From Culex pipiens pallens (taxonomy: Eukaryota; Arthropoda; Insecta; Diptera; Culicidae): a stretch of DNA of 64,000 nucleotides. The notes under the pieces were generated by a model. It was not told where the DNA came from, searched no databases, and saw nothing but the letters and a program-made list of their open reading frames with translations. Position 1 is the first letter of the stretch. The number at the start of each line of letters is the position of its first letter. Positions 48,213 through 59,207 of this stretch are shown one piece after another. The DNA lies in the NCBI RefSeq assembly GCF_016801865.2, contig NC_068937.1:124407225-124471224 (forward strand), read 5' to 3'. The position numbers and the translations under genes are program-made.

Positions 48213-48421
48213 TTCCCACGCCTTGTCTTTTAACATCAATCCCTTCCCTACTAACCCCGAGTAGGCCGCGGGTAATCGGCTCCCCTCCCACTAACATTTA
48301 CACACAAGATCCTCTGTAATTACTCTTAGCTTTAAGAAAAATGTAATTACAAAAGCCGACTCGGTCCTAACCAGGTCCCAGTACCGAAAAGGACCTAATT
48401 AAAATAATTTTATGAAAAAAA
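48213..48421 (+). mobile_element. 5'-truncated LINE 3' end with 15-bp TSD
   Basis: AACCACAGCTTTTGC occurs at 48198-48212 and again at 48422-48436. Between them lies a 209-bp GC-richer piece that ends in TTTTATG and an A-run. 5' truncation, A-rich tail and a long TSD indicate target-primed reverse transcription. The piece carries only untranslated 3' sequence, so the LINE clade cannot be read. Confidence 0.8.
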
Positions 48422-48436
48422 AACCACAGCTTTTGC

Positions 48437-50560
48437 ACCCAGATTTTTGTTACAGACATTTTAGTATCAGCAAAACTATGGGAAATATCGATATAATTTT
48501 TTATTCATCCCCTAAGCTACTATTTCCATAAAGATTTGCAACCAAATTTGTAAATTTTTATAATCAAATTATTTCAGGATTGGGTCCGTAAGTTCAACAA
48601 TTTAAGAATAAGAAGACAACAACTTCCTTGGTTGCTGTGGACCCTTAAATGGAATTTTAATCAATTTAATTTTACAAAATCACTTTTTAATTCTTTTTCT
48701 AGAAAGTTTTCCTAACTCGCTGCGATAGTCTCATCCTAATGATAACTTAAAGGTTTTGATCCGGGGAAAATCGCAAAGCGCTAGTAAACGATCCCAAAAT
48801 GATAACTATAAAGACCTTAAAAATATTTTTTTTAAATTTATATAAAAATCCACAATTTCAACATTTCAATGCAAAAAGGCATGAAAAATTTTAACCGATT
48901 GCAGATAACTACACTCAGAAAGCATTACAACAACGTTTTTCATAATGGGAATTGCACAAAATTATACTTTCCTGTAGAGTGCTTCGAAGTAAGGCCAGAA
49001 AAGCATACACTTAAGACTCCATCGAAATAAACTGCAGAAATCAGATTTATAATTTTCTGTAGAACAAAGTGCATCTATTAGCTGGATGGATGTTGTCGTC
49101 GAGAATGCTGTTACAGGTAAAATATAGTTTAATGGTAAGATGTCTGAAAAAGCTCTCAAAATTGCTGTTTTAGCTATTTTTATTCTGTTGTTGAGTGCAA
49201 ACTTGCACGTCTGATTATAAGGATTTAAAAAATTGTCTTAAACTTAAACTATGAGGTGGGGGGTAAAAAAGTATACCAAAAAGGCACACCTTCTAAGAGA
49301 TAAAAAGGTTACCTTCATCTTTGGTGAATTGGGACAGCAGCTTAAACAATGTTGCAGCTTGATATTGTAATATTTTAAGAGGTTTCGGTTTAACAAGATT
49401 CTGAGCAACAAAATGTGTTCATTCAGTTCCATATTTGAAGCTTTTAAGTGCCCTCAAACGTGCTGTCACTAATCAGACTGTAGTCCAAATTTGCCCCAGT
49501 TGACGGTACGTTATTATCGTGCACAGCACACATTTTGGCAAACAAAGTTACTAGCAACGTACCAAAACTGCCTAAACTCAATAATAGAATTCTTTTTCTG
49601 TGAAACCTGTCTATTTTGTCTATCCTCCATCTTAAATAGATGAGCAAGCATTCCTTTCCCATACCAATACCAATTTCACGCAGAAGAAAAAACAAGTCAA
49701 GATATTTGCGGCGACATGCGAAATGACTTTGCAGTTAGTGTGCGCTTCTTAGTTTGAAAAATTAGAATAAGCACTTAAACATGTGGCTTGGCTTCGGCCC
49801 CTTGCGTTCTAGAAAAGTGCTTTTGAAAAATATAAATGTAAGCTTTTTTTCTCCTTCGCTCCTTCTGTCAATGAAGAAAAGAAACCCCCGACAGTAATGG
49901 TGCAACATACATTCTCCGTAATAGATAGACTGCACACACACACACACTAGTCACTCGGCAAGGAGCCTTGGAAGTATCACTAAAACTGTTCGACTTAGGA
50001 CTTGAGCGTAGAAAAAAAAAGAGAAGAACGAAAAACCCCACTCATAAGTCGGGAAATGCTCCAAGGTTGCACCGAGGGACTACGCGTCGTCTAGTGAGCT
50101 TTGCAGCTTTTCACTTGAAAAGAATGCAGGAAAAAAAAAGAAAACACAAGGGCAAAGGCAAAAGAAGCTTTCTCCCCGGAAGGAGTTGAACATAATGACA
50201 GTGTAAGAGATAAAGCGATTCACATTTGTACCCACCCACGTGTTATGGCGGGGAGGGGGAATGCACTGCACTGAAAGTGTTATGAACTTGATAGTATAAT
50301 ATTTTTCGCTAACTGAAAAAGTTATTTACGATAAAAATATTAAAATCTTTGAAGACTTAAATTGGAAAGTTTGGTATTGTATTGTTTCCTTATTGCAGTT
50401 AGCTTTAACCGTCGCGATCGTTCGGTCAAATATTTGTGGCTAAATGTTTCATTCCTCAATTCATGTTAGTCCAGGAGTGCTAAAATCGGTTAAGCGACGA
50501 AGAGTTAAGATTTAAAAAAAAACTTTTTAATTGTTTTCGAACATTTTAATTATAGGATCC
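48437..50560. other. Unrecognised sequence, no gene
   Basis: No gene or named repeat recognised; a short CA run lies near 49932-49946. Confidence 0.4.
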
Positions 50561-50588
50561 ACTTTGACTTTGACTTTGACTTTGACTA
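50561..50588. repeat. Hexamer microsatellite (CTTTGA)n
   Basis: Four to five tandem CTTTGA units lie just outside the left end of the element 50600-50979. Confidence 0.85.
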
Positions 50589-50599
50589 GGTCCACATTT

Positions 50600-50979
50600 A
50601 GGGAGCATTTCTTTTATTGCGTAACACAGTTGGGGGAAGGGGGTCCAAGGCCGTGTTAAGGAGCTATTAGACTATGGCAAACAAACAAACAAACTCGCAC
50701 TTTTTGTGTTTGACAGTTTGCCAAACTTGCAAACTTGTTTGCGGCAAACTCGCAAACAAAGCAAAATGTGTGCAGACTGACGTTTTTGCAAACAAATGCA
50801 GGCAAACTGCCAAACTGTCAAAAAGTTTGTTTGCGAGTCTGTTTGTTTGTTTGTGATAGTCTAATACGTCCTTAACGCTCCACACACATTTTTTTTAAAT
50901 TTGTATGGACATTTTGTTACGAGGGGAGGAGGGGGTCCGAAAATCATTTTTTGCGTTTCGTAGGACAAGAATGCTCCCT
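50600..50979. mobile_element. TIR element with AGGGAGCATT termini
   Basis: AGGGAGCATT and AATGCTCCCT bound the element; TTGCGTAACA and TTGCGTTTCG, and GGGGGTCC words, lie near both ends. A TTAA MITE is nested inside. Confidence 0.65.
50660..50871. mobile_element. 212-bp MITE in TTAA, GGAGCTATTAGACTAT end
   Basis: GGAGCTATTAGACTAT and ATAGTCTAATACGTCC are inverted and flanked by TTAA (50656-50659 and 50872-50875). The arms carry CAAA repeat runs, so the whole element can fold. Confidence 0.75.
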
Positions 50980-51079
50980 TACGTCAAAATAAAAAAAAAA
51001 TCAATTCAATTATGTCGATTGGAGTCTGTTAATAGAGCTCAAATCTATCATACCTTAACTGACATCAACTTCAAAATAT

Positions 51080-51690
51080 CGAGTTGTGTTATCCAAAGTT
51101 TCGATTATCCGTAGTTGGATTATTTTTTTTTAATTTTCCTGCTATCAACTTTTAATTCGAATTCTGCGACTGCGAATCGTAAATTGCTTTAAAAATTACC
51201 AGATCTATTTTCTCAATATTTTATCACAGCCATTTTGGCCGCAAAGGCCGCCAAAAATTCGAAATCACTTAAGAGTAGTTTAGAATATTCTTTTTTTCGT
51301 GATTCGATTATTCGAAGGTCCAAGCCACGTAGCCTAGTGGTAACGCTTCCGCCTAGTAAGCGGTAGATCGGGGTTCAAATCCCGGCTCGGACCAACACAA
51401 CTGGTGATCTTTTCCCTTCTGGATTCGATTGGTGTCGTCACAAACTGGACCTTATCACGACACCTTAGGAAGGCGACCTATGGAATGTTAACATAAACCT
51501 TAACATGTTAACATTAAGTTGAGAATGAAATTGCCACTGAATCCACTTTGTAAATGCCGGCCCCGATACTCTTCAAGGGTGTTCCCCTCAGGAACTGGGA
51601 AAGATTTACTTTTTTACTTTATTATTCGAAGGTTCGATTATCCAAAGTGAAATTTGTCCGAGGCCTTCGGGTAATCGAGTCTGGACTCTA
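51080..51690. mobile_element. GATTATCCGAAG family element split by a SINE
   Basis: The left part contains TTCGATTATCCGTAG and the right part ends GTAATCGAGTCTGGACTC. Removing the SINE 51320-51620 restores a continuous arm. Confidence 0.65.
51320..51620 (+). repeat. Full-length SINE with tRNA-Thr(AGT)-like head
   Basis: ATTATTCGAAGGT occurs at 51307-51319 and 51621-51633, a 13-bp TSD. The head has a GTCCAAG/CTCGGAC acceptor (one mismatch), box A TAGCCTAGTGG, anticodon loop CTAGTAA (AGT, Thr) and box B GGTTCAAATCC. The body continues to GGGAAAGATTTAC and a T-rich tail. Partial copies are at 20272-20509 and 40972-41067. Confidence 0.85.
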
Positions 51691-51695
51691 TATAA

Positions 51696-52084
51696 TAGAG
51701 TGTAACAAATATGACATTTTGGCGGCCATTCAGGGGTTTGTTCCGCTGGGCATACTCAGCCCAAATGTCAAATATTAGCTTGACTGGACGTTACAGGAGC
51801 TGGCGCTTTGCATTTGAATTTTAAATGGGATTTAACCCGTAATTTTTTTTTTTTTTTCAAAAATGACATTTTTGAGGCACTTTGGCTACTGAAGCGTTTA
51901 CTTTTTTTTACGAAAATCGACACTTTTGAAAAAAAAATTACGGGTTAAATCCCATTTAAAATTCAAATGCAAAGCGCCAGCTCCTATCAGGTCCAATCAA
52001 GGTCATATTTAAGATTTGGGCTCAGTATACGTGCTGGAACAAACCCCTGAATGCCCGCCTAATAGTAATTTTTGTTACACTTTA
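51696..52084. mobile_element. 389-bp foldback with TAGAGTGTAAC termini
   Basis: TAGAGTGTAACAAA and TTTTTGTTACACTTTA bound two arms that pair almost throughout, with the best match at TTTAAATGGGATTTAACCCG. A half copy is at 29545-29650. Confidence 0.8.
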
Positions 52085-53019
52085 GTATATAATTAATCAA
52101 AACCAAAAATGATTTCCAAAAACAATAATGTAATTTTTCACATTTGACTTTCCGTGCCCCTACACCCTGGTACGAATGCTAAACAAGGTGGTGTCAATTT
52201 AGCACAAAATCCACCAGCAGAACAGACCATTCGAACACTCCATTTTCAAAGTCTTGGGGAGAAATTTGCTCGCCAACTACTGTGAAACTCTGCTTTATGG
52301 CTTTTCCACTACCATTTCCCTAAGTGTGTGCCTTGACGTCAACGTTGGGGTTCTTGACAGTTTGCAGATAATGGCAGGCAATCCCCGTGGAGGGCACGGT
52401 ACGGGATAATCCTTTGCAGACTTTGGGACACCACGAGACTTCTCGTTTGTTCTGCTGGCAGTGCAAAGGATGGAGGATTTAAGAATGATAGAAAATTAAA
52501 CTGATCATAACGTGTTTTTTCTATAAAATAAATTTACGTTTAATTCTATGCTCTGTAGAAACTGCCAGCTTGCTAACTTGAGAATTATTGACAAAAAAAA
52601 TTTTCCAAACACATGTTAAAACAATTGTTTGATTCAGTAAAAAAAATCGTATGGCTAGGGGAAATATACCCATTTTAAGCCTTATAAGTGGTCGTGTTTG
52701 AATGATGCTGGATAATCTGGAGTGTTCCTTGAAATTCACTAAAACCAAGTACACCAACGAGAAGAGCAACTTTTTGTGAACATTTCTTTTTATTTTCACT
52801 TTTATAAAAAATTATGCTATTCCTTTTACAAGCATTTAAAAAAAATATTTCCCAAATGCATTCTAATCAGTCGAGTGCATTGGGCCACGCCCATTTTTCT
52901 ATTTTCAGCTTAGTTCTTTTTTTCTTCCAACGCTCTTTTGGGTCTGCTTAGTGCTGCCAAAATTGATTAAATTTTAAGCGAACACTCACAAAAAGTAACA
53001 TTTATAGAGAAAATTTCTT
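52085..53019. other. Unrecognised sequence, no gene
   Basis: No gene or named repeat recognised. Confidence 0.4.
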
Positions 53020-53610
53020 GGCATCACTAGCTCACTCCAACAGGCGCTGCAAGTGGAGTTGGTGGCCACCCTTTGTTCTTTATTTGCCTTCGCTTCTCGC
53101 TCGGTTTTCTTCAGCCTTCGATTGGAATGGGTGGTCAACATTGAAACGTCTAAAGACTTAGCGTATTTGTTTTTTTGGTGGCACTTGCTAATTATTTACA
53201 AGTTCCGGGATTATTTTTCAAGTCAGTGACTAACTAATGTGCAAAAGAACATGTTGCCGGTAGTTGGAAGCAATTTATTTTATATGTTGAGCGCTTTGAA
53301 AACGTTAGCGCAAGTGAAAGGATATTGATGGTGTCTTTCGTTAAGCAGTTAACCTCTGATCTTGCGTGTGGATGTGTGTGCCACCAAAATGATGAGATAT
53401 GGTCTCGCAAAAAAAAATTTATGATCAAAAGTGCATTAAATTTGATCTTTTTGGCCAGTAAGTGGCATGCATTTGCGTGCTTACTCGAGGCGGTGCGGTT
53501 GCTGGTAAGTTTATAGCCTAAATAGTATTTTTGGAGCTTTAATCGAGCATCAAACTCTCCATATGATGAAAATAGATGTTTGATTAGAAAGGGTATATTT
53601 CCCCTAAATA
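53020..53610 (+). repeat. 580-bp dispersed repeat, copy 2
   Basis: Aligns end to end with 25163-25742, with many substitutions and small indels, so both insertions are old or belong to different subfamilies. Confidence 0.7.
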
Positions 53611-54299
53611 ATGTTCCAATTAAATCAATGGTGGCCAAACTTTTTGACTAGCAGTACAACTATTCATTAACAAGCCAAAATGTATTAAAGATGAAAAACA
53701 AAGCAGGAAAATGTATTTTCAATCATTTGAGATAACTTAAAAATCTTTACATCTTAAGAAAACTTTACTAAAAAATTCACGTTTGACCAAAAATTACCTG
53801 GCAAAAATTCAACCTGTTCATTAAATTTTCGGTCTCAGATCAAACCAATTGAGCTAATTTAGTATCCGAGATGCCCTCATTGTCTCCGTTGCACAATTTT
53901 GCTCTCTCACATGCAAAAATCTACTGATCCAACTCAAGTGCCACCCCTTTTAGAACCTTCCACGTGTGCGATCCCACGTGCACTCACGTGGTGTGTGCTC
54001 TTTTAATTCCACCTCGTCATTGCCACCTGGCAGTCTTGTGCCCTGCGGTGGCGGAACTTTTCCACCGAGCTGGATCTCTCTGGCACGATAATTAAGTTTA
54101 ATTATTTGCTCTAGACAGTCACTTGCTTTTAATTAAATCCTGCTGCTGCAGCTGCTTTGAGATTTTCTGGAAGGCTTCCACCCTTTGAATCTGTCTCTAA
54201 CTGAGTGGTTTGAGTTTTGGTTGAGATTTATAAACATCACTTGATTGGTTTGCAAAGATTTTCTTAAGCTAAAAGTTGTCAACTAAAATTGAGCGTCAA
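53611..54299. other. Unrecognised sequence, no gene
   Basis: No gene recognised. CACGTG words cluster near 53958-53990, probably by chance. Confidence 0.4.
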
Positions 54300-54375
54300 T
54301 TAAAGACAATCTCACCGTCTTTGCAGACTGAATACTAATTTTAAACGGGGCGAACATTGAACGAAAAGCTCGAGG
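54300..54375 (-). repeat. Headless fragment of the SINE at 32432-32594
   Basis: About 75 bp share AGACAATC.CACCGTCTTTG and GCAGACTGAATACTAAT with the other copy. The tRNA head is missing. Confidence 0.65.
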
Positions 54376-54490
54376 CCCTCCAATCAAACTTCCAAATATG
54401 CACTGCAGCAGACGAATGCAACATTAGTTAAAATAAAATCCATTCCCAAAAAGATACAAAACCACAGCATATTGAAAGCCTAATGCTTTA

Positions 54491-54710
54491 CACAGAAAAA
54501 TGATGGTAATATTCATCAGGAAATGGTGACAGATTTTGTGTCAAACAAATGTGTAATATTACATCAGAAACTGGTGAATTTTCATCAGTTTCTGATGAAT
54601 ATTAATCAGGATCAAATTTTACACATTTTTTCATGTCAAATTACTCAAAAAAGAGTTAATATTCAACCAACCAAATTTTCAACATTCCAAAATTTAACTT
54701 TTTTTTTTTG
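54491..54710 (+). mobile_element. CACAGAAAAA MITE, copy 1
   Basis: Starts CACAGAAAAATGATGG and carries several GATGAATATT/AATATTCATC words. The right terminus is degraded to a T-run near 54700-54710. The inverted partner is at 54921-55148. Confidence 0.7.
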
Positions 54711-54920
54711 CTATGTAGCTTTTAAATTGCCAAATAGTGTCAATCAAAGCAGCCAACTAACCTCGCAGCATGTCGAACTGCACGCGACCCTAACCCGATG
54801 AAATATTCCTTGACAAAGTGCACAAAAATTTACTGCACAAATTAAATCTTCTCCCCTGGGGCGGAAAGAAACTTCCTCAAAGGTAAGAAGGACAAAGAAG
54901 GAGAGGATGAGAGTTAGTAA

Positions 54921-55148
54921 CACAGAAAAAAAAAGTTGAATTTTGGAATGTTGAAAATTTGGTAGGTTGAATATTACCTCTTTTTTTAAGTAATATTACA
55001 TAAAAAATGTGTAAAAATGTGAACCTGATGAATATTCATCAAAAACTGATGAAAATTCATCATTTTCAGAGGTAAAATTAATCATTTTTTTTGCCACAAA
55101 ATCTGTCACCATTTCCTGATGAATATTACCATCATTTTTTTTTCTGTG
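54921..55148 (-). mobile_element. CACAGAAAAA MITE, copy 2, inverted
   Basis: Both termini are present: CACAGAAAAAA at 54921 and TTTTTTCTGTG ending at 55148. It matches copy 1 in reverse complement along its length, and the two form a 650-bp inverted pair. Confidence 0.75.
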
Positions 55149-56700
55149 AAAACCACCCACGAATTTTCCAACCCACAAAGCACACGTACACACTCACACA
55201 TTCAAGCAAACAAAGAAGAAGAAGCAGCAGCCATCCATCTAATTTTACAGCGTTCCACTTTTTCGACGATGGTTTTGGTGGTGGTGGAAAAGTTGCCCCG
55301 AAGCCAAGTTAAGCAAAGGATCATGTGCTCTTCCCGCCCTTAACTTTGCGAGGGAGGTTCACAAACTGGTACATGATGCAAATTGCAACCACTGCAGCAG
55401 CGGCAGCAGCAGCAACTCAGTACAGTACAGCTAGGCGCTTGATTAAGTGTTTGGGAAAATTGCAAACACTGTAAAGCTTAGTTTCGAGATCTTTTGCTCG
55501 GGTTTTTGGAGAGGGATTGGGTTGGAAAGACATCGCTATCTTGTCTGGGGAAAAGGCAAACTGATTACGATAAGATAAGACGATGCAAGATAAAGTTTAA
55601 ATGATAATGGTGAAACAATGAAAAGGGCAGTGGGAAATAGTTGAACGGGAAAATGATGATACAAGAAAGTTGAAAGATACTTGGTATTAAAATTGCGTAT
55701 AATTACACATTTTTTTTTATTCGGGAGATGTTTGGTCAACCAGTTATAAACAAAACCTAAATTTAAAAAAAAATAACTTTTGCATCGACAAATTGAGGCC
55801 AAATTAAAAATATTTGAACTTTTGCATCGACAAATTGAGGCCAAATTTGATTTCAAATCAAATTAAATAAGAAATAAAAAAAAATAATATTTTTTTTACT
55901 TTTTTGATTTGGATGAAACCTTGGTTCAACGACTCCATGGGTCCAAATATGCCAATTTAAGGGCTATACAGAAAATCGATAATTTGATTTGCTGACTGGT
56001 GTCTTCCGTAAACTTGGTTTTAATCAGGACTGTTGAGAGTGGGTACAAAAACCAATTTTTTTCACTTTACAACACGGAAATTGTCCACAAAATTCCACGT
56101 GGTTTATGTATGGTCCCTTTGTTGTTTATCAAACAGTACTGTTCCTATAAAATGTTGTTATCTCAATTTCATTTCACCTATAATTGAGCTTAAGCAAATC
56201 AAACCAAACCTCCAGCATGAGCCCACCCATCAACAACGATTAAGTCTCGTTAGCTCATCAAGTGCTGCTACCCACTTGCTCCGAATCTCCGCAGCCAATC
56301 ATGTCCCCCTGGGGAGCAATAGCATTCCAATCTTACGGTCATCGGTGGCAACAAAGTCAATTATCGACGTACAATGCCATCTCTTGGTCGCACGAGGTGT
56401 CTGCATTCTGTTTCCGATTAAGGTACACGAGCATTATGGTATGTGTGCGTTTAGTACCACCTTAATGCGATTAGCTTGATTGAAATTAGGGATTAATGGC
56501 GTAATTATCACCCAGGACGCAGCCACTACAAGGTTGGTCCCTTTTCGCTGGAGAAATCCAATCAGTGCTGAGTAGAGGACCAATCCTTGGTCAGAAGAGT
56601 TACACAAATAGCTTACTCGAGAAGGGGAAAAATATGTTCTTTATTGGTTTTTGCTAAGAGAGCACTAATTTGCATCCCGTTTTCATAAATTGGTGAACCA
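55149..56700. other. Unrecognised sequence, no gene
   Basis: Contains GCAGCAGCGGCAGCAGC near 55394-55410 and a 42-bp tandem duplication at 55776-55847. No gene recognised. Confidence 0.4.
55776..55847. repeat. Tandem duplication, 42-bp period
   Basis: A 30-bp block starting ACTTTTGCATCGAC occurs at 55776-55805 and 55818-55847, identical, with 12 bp between. Confidence 0.85.
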
Positions 56701-56791
56701 ATCAGTTGTCGTCCAGAAAGCACTGGAATCGGACGTGTGTGGCAGTAGTCTTGTGATACAGTTCAAGGTCATTTTGTTTTGTTGAACAACA

Positions 56792-57688
56792 ATGGAACCC
56801 CGGCGAGAGTTTACGCTAAGAGTTCATTTCGGAGTAGGTTCCCGGAAACCAAAAGATGCGGAAATATTCCAGTTCTTCCGTAAACAAGGATGGACCAGCA
56901 GTGATTTGAGCGCAATGTATCGGGAGGATCATAGCCTGTACATTCGATTCAAATCAACAAAGGGATTGGAAGACGCCTTTTCTAGGTTAGGTCCGAAAAC
57001 CACGTTTTCGTACAGCGATGGAACGACGACCGACGTAACAGTGGCGGATGCTGGAGGTGTTTCGAAGTACGTCCGTATTTTTGGATTGCCGCCGGAGGTT
57101 GAAGATGACCGGATCGAAGAGGTTTTGGGTAAATACGGAAAAGTTCAACAGCTTAATCGAGAGCGATACGCCGAAGAAACAGGATTTCCAATTTGGAGTG
57201 GAGTTCGTGGAGTTTTTATGGAGGTGATGGACGAAATACCAGCGCAGGTTAAGATTGAAGGGATTTGTGCAAGGATTTACTACGATGGATTAGGTAATAA
57301 ATGTTTCGTTTGTGGTTCGAAGGATCATGTGAAAGCTAATTGTAAGGATCGAGGAAAACAGCAGCAGAAATCGAAAACTACGTCGACAAAGGAGTCCACC
57401 TCATTTGCAAGTGTATTGGGAAACAGTTCTACATCTTCCCAGCCAGACAAAGTAAAGTCTGGTGGTTCAGAAGTGCAAGACAACCAAAAAATGATATCAA
57501 AACCAGCAATCACTAGTGAGGGAAAAAAGCCTTATCCAAATGATAAGAAAATACCATTCAGATTCAAGGCAGGAAAGCTGATAATCGACGAAGAATTTGT
57601 AAAATACTGGGACGATCGAGATGAAATGGTACTAGAAAGGAGAGCTGCAGAAAAGATGAAACAACAGGAAAAGGAAAGACAGGATTGA
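56792..57688 (+). CDS. L1/Tx1-type retrotransposon ORF1-like RRM and CCHC protein, ORF1-only
   Basis: The 298-residue frame is the only recognisable protein in the window. Residues 8-85 and 91-165 look like two RRM-type folds (the second contains YVRIFGLPPEV and GVRGVFMEV). A CCHC zinc knuckle follows at Cys171, Cys174, His179 and Cys184. Residues 185-245 form a Lys/Gln/Ser-rich linker, and the end (279-298) is a charged Glu/Lys/Arg helix. This order matches the nucleic-acid-binding ORF1 proteins of L1/Tx1-clade LINEs, which coat element RNA. The chosen ATG has A at -3 and G at +4. No ORF2 follows: the stop is succeeded by a 60-bp tail, AATAAA and an A-tract, so it is an ORF1-only or HAL1-like retroposon, or a domesticated derivative. 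The frame is intact. I found no convincing TSD. Confidence 0.75.
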   Translation: MEPRREFTLRVHFGVGSRKPKDAEIFQFFRKQGWTSSDLSAMYREDHSLYIRFKSTKGLEDAFSRLGPKTTFSYSDGTTTDVTVADAGGVSKYVRIFGLPPEVEDDRIEEVLGKYGKVQQLNRERYAEETGFPIWSGVRGVFMEVMDEIPAQVKIEGICARIYYDGLGNKCFVCGSKDHVKANCKDRGKQQQKSKTTSTKESTSFASVLGNSSTSSQPDKVKSGGSEVQDNQKMISKPAITSEGKKPYPNDKKIPFRFKAGKLIIDEEFVKYWDDRDEMVLERRAAEKMKQQEKERQD

Positions 57689-57748
57689 TTTAATCAATGA
57701 ACTGAAAGATTGTTTTTTATATCTTTGTACTTTTTTTTATTGTTGTTT

Positions 57749-57781
57749 AATAAACTGATTTTACGAAAAAAAAAAAAAAAA
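57749..57781 (+). promoter_or_regulatory. Polyadenylation signal and genomic A-tract
   Basis: AATAAA at 57749-57754 is followed 11 bp later by a run of about 16 A (57766-57781). This spacing is what a reverse-transcribed polyadenylated RNA leaves behind, and marks the 3' end of the ORF1-only unit. Confidence 0.8.
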
Positions 57782-58089
57782 TCATGCAACCTCAAAGCAC
57801 TTGATGTTGATGTAGAGAAAACAGATTCCAATTTATCAAGTCAGTGGAAAATTGTTTTGCTACCGTTTCAACTATGCTTGAGCAAGCAAAATAAATTTAC
57901 TTCAATTACACATGCATGTCTAGACTTCATCACAGCGGCAGATGAAAGTGTAACCAAGCAAATAAATTATGTTTTAGTTTCATTTAAATTAATTTCTTGA
58001 TACAAACGACTATTATTAAGAAATATACATACATAGCATATTATTGCTACGATATGATAAGTCGGAAAGTATAAGCAAAAACTAACTCA
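57782..58089. other. Unrecognised sequence
   Basis: No gene; this is the right flank of the retroposed unit. Confidence 0.4.
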
Positions 58090-58680
58090 ATCCACCAATG
58101 TGGTTGGACTCGTTGGAAAGGTCTTTCAATTACCTAACTAACGATGGGTTGGATGATGGATCCGGGCATCGATTACATACATTTAAGTGAGATCCGGCTT
58201 CAAAAAGGTACATAAATATCACTTAAATGGTCATAACTCGAGACAGGGTTGCCAGATCTTCAATGTTTTAGACTCGTTGGAAAGGTCTTTCAATTACCTA
58301 ACCAACGATGGGTTGGATGATTAATCCGGACATCGTTTATATGCATATAATTGAGATCCGGATATATGTGAAAACACATTTTCATACATAACTTTTGAAC
58401 TACTTATCGAAACTTAAAACAATTCAATAGCGATGTATGGGACCCTAAACTAAGTCGAATGCAACTGGTTCGATCAAAATCGGTTCAGCCAGTGCTGAGA
58501 AAACTTGGCAAAAATTTTGAGCACATACATACATACACACACACACACATACACACACACAGACATTTGTTCAGTTTTCGATTCCGAGTCGATATGTATA
58601 CATTAAGGTGGGTCTTCGAGCTTTTAATAAAAAGTTCATTTTTAGCGCAGGATTAAAGCCTTCCCTCAGTGAGGAAGGCA
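58090..58680. mobile_element. TGCCTTCCTCA-family element with tandem monomers
   Basis: Two monomers with a period of about 163 bp (GACTCGTTGGAAAGG at 58108 and 58271) precede a (CA)-rich run at 58520-58560 and the terminal hairpin GCCTTCCCTCAGTGAGGAAG. The left terminus is not visible. Related to 18544-19510 and 2443-2568. Confidence 0.7.
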
Positions 58681-59003
58681 AAACTGACAACTTCATGAAC
58701 AGTTTTCTCGCTGTATTCTTTAGCTGTAAATAGTTGTAATTTATTATAAAAAGGCCTGATATTTTTTATTTTTTTATTTAAAAAAATATTATTGTAATTC
58801 AACAACTCAATTTTTTCTGCTGAAGGTTTAACATAAATCAAATAAGCTGTTTAATGTTATGTATCACAAATCAAAAATCAAATTATTCGCTCTACAGCAT
58901 TGCCTTGGCGTTCTCGATTGCGAGATTCCTACTCGAAGCTAAGTGTCCGAAGGCTTGATTGTTGAGGCAATTGCAAACCTCTTTTTACACCTTAGCTTCC
59001 ATC

Positions 59004-59077
59004 TACCCTGGGATTCGAACTGACGACCTTTGGATTGTTAGTCCAACTGCCTACCAGCGACTCCACCGAGACAGGAC
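59004..59077 (-). pseudogene. Second, tRNA-Val(AAC)-like unit of the dimeric SINE
   Basis: The anticodon arm TTGGA/TCCAA encloses CTAACAA (AAC, Val) and box B is AGTTCGAATCCC. The acceptor stem is not preserved. It resembles the CAC units at 14972-15048 and 41069-41145. Confidence 0.6.
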
Positions 59078-59207
59078 CCAGGGAGACGACTCCTACACCT
59101 GGACTGAGCTAACGACCTAACCTTTGTAGGTTAGTCCGGGACCAACATTTACTTCCCCGTCCGACGGAAGGCGTGATCAGACAAATTCCGTCTCGAAAAA
59201 TGCCACC

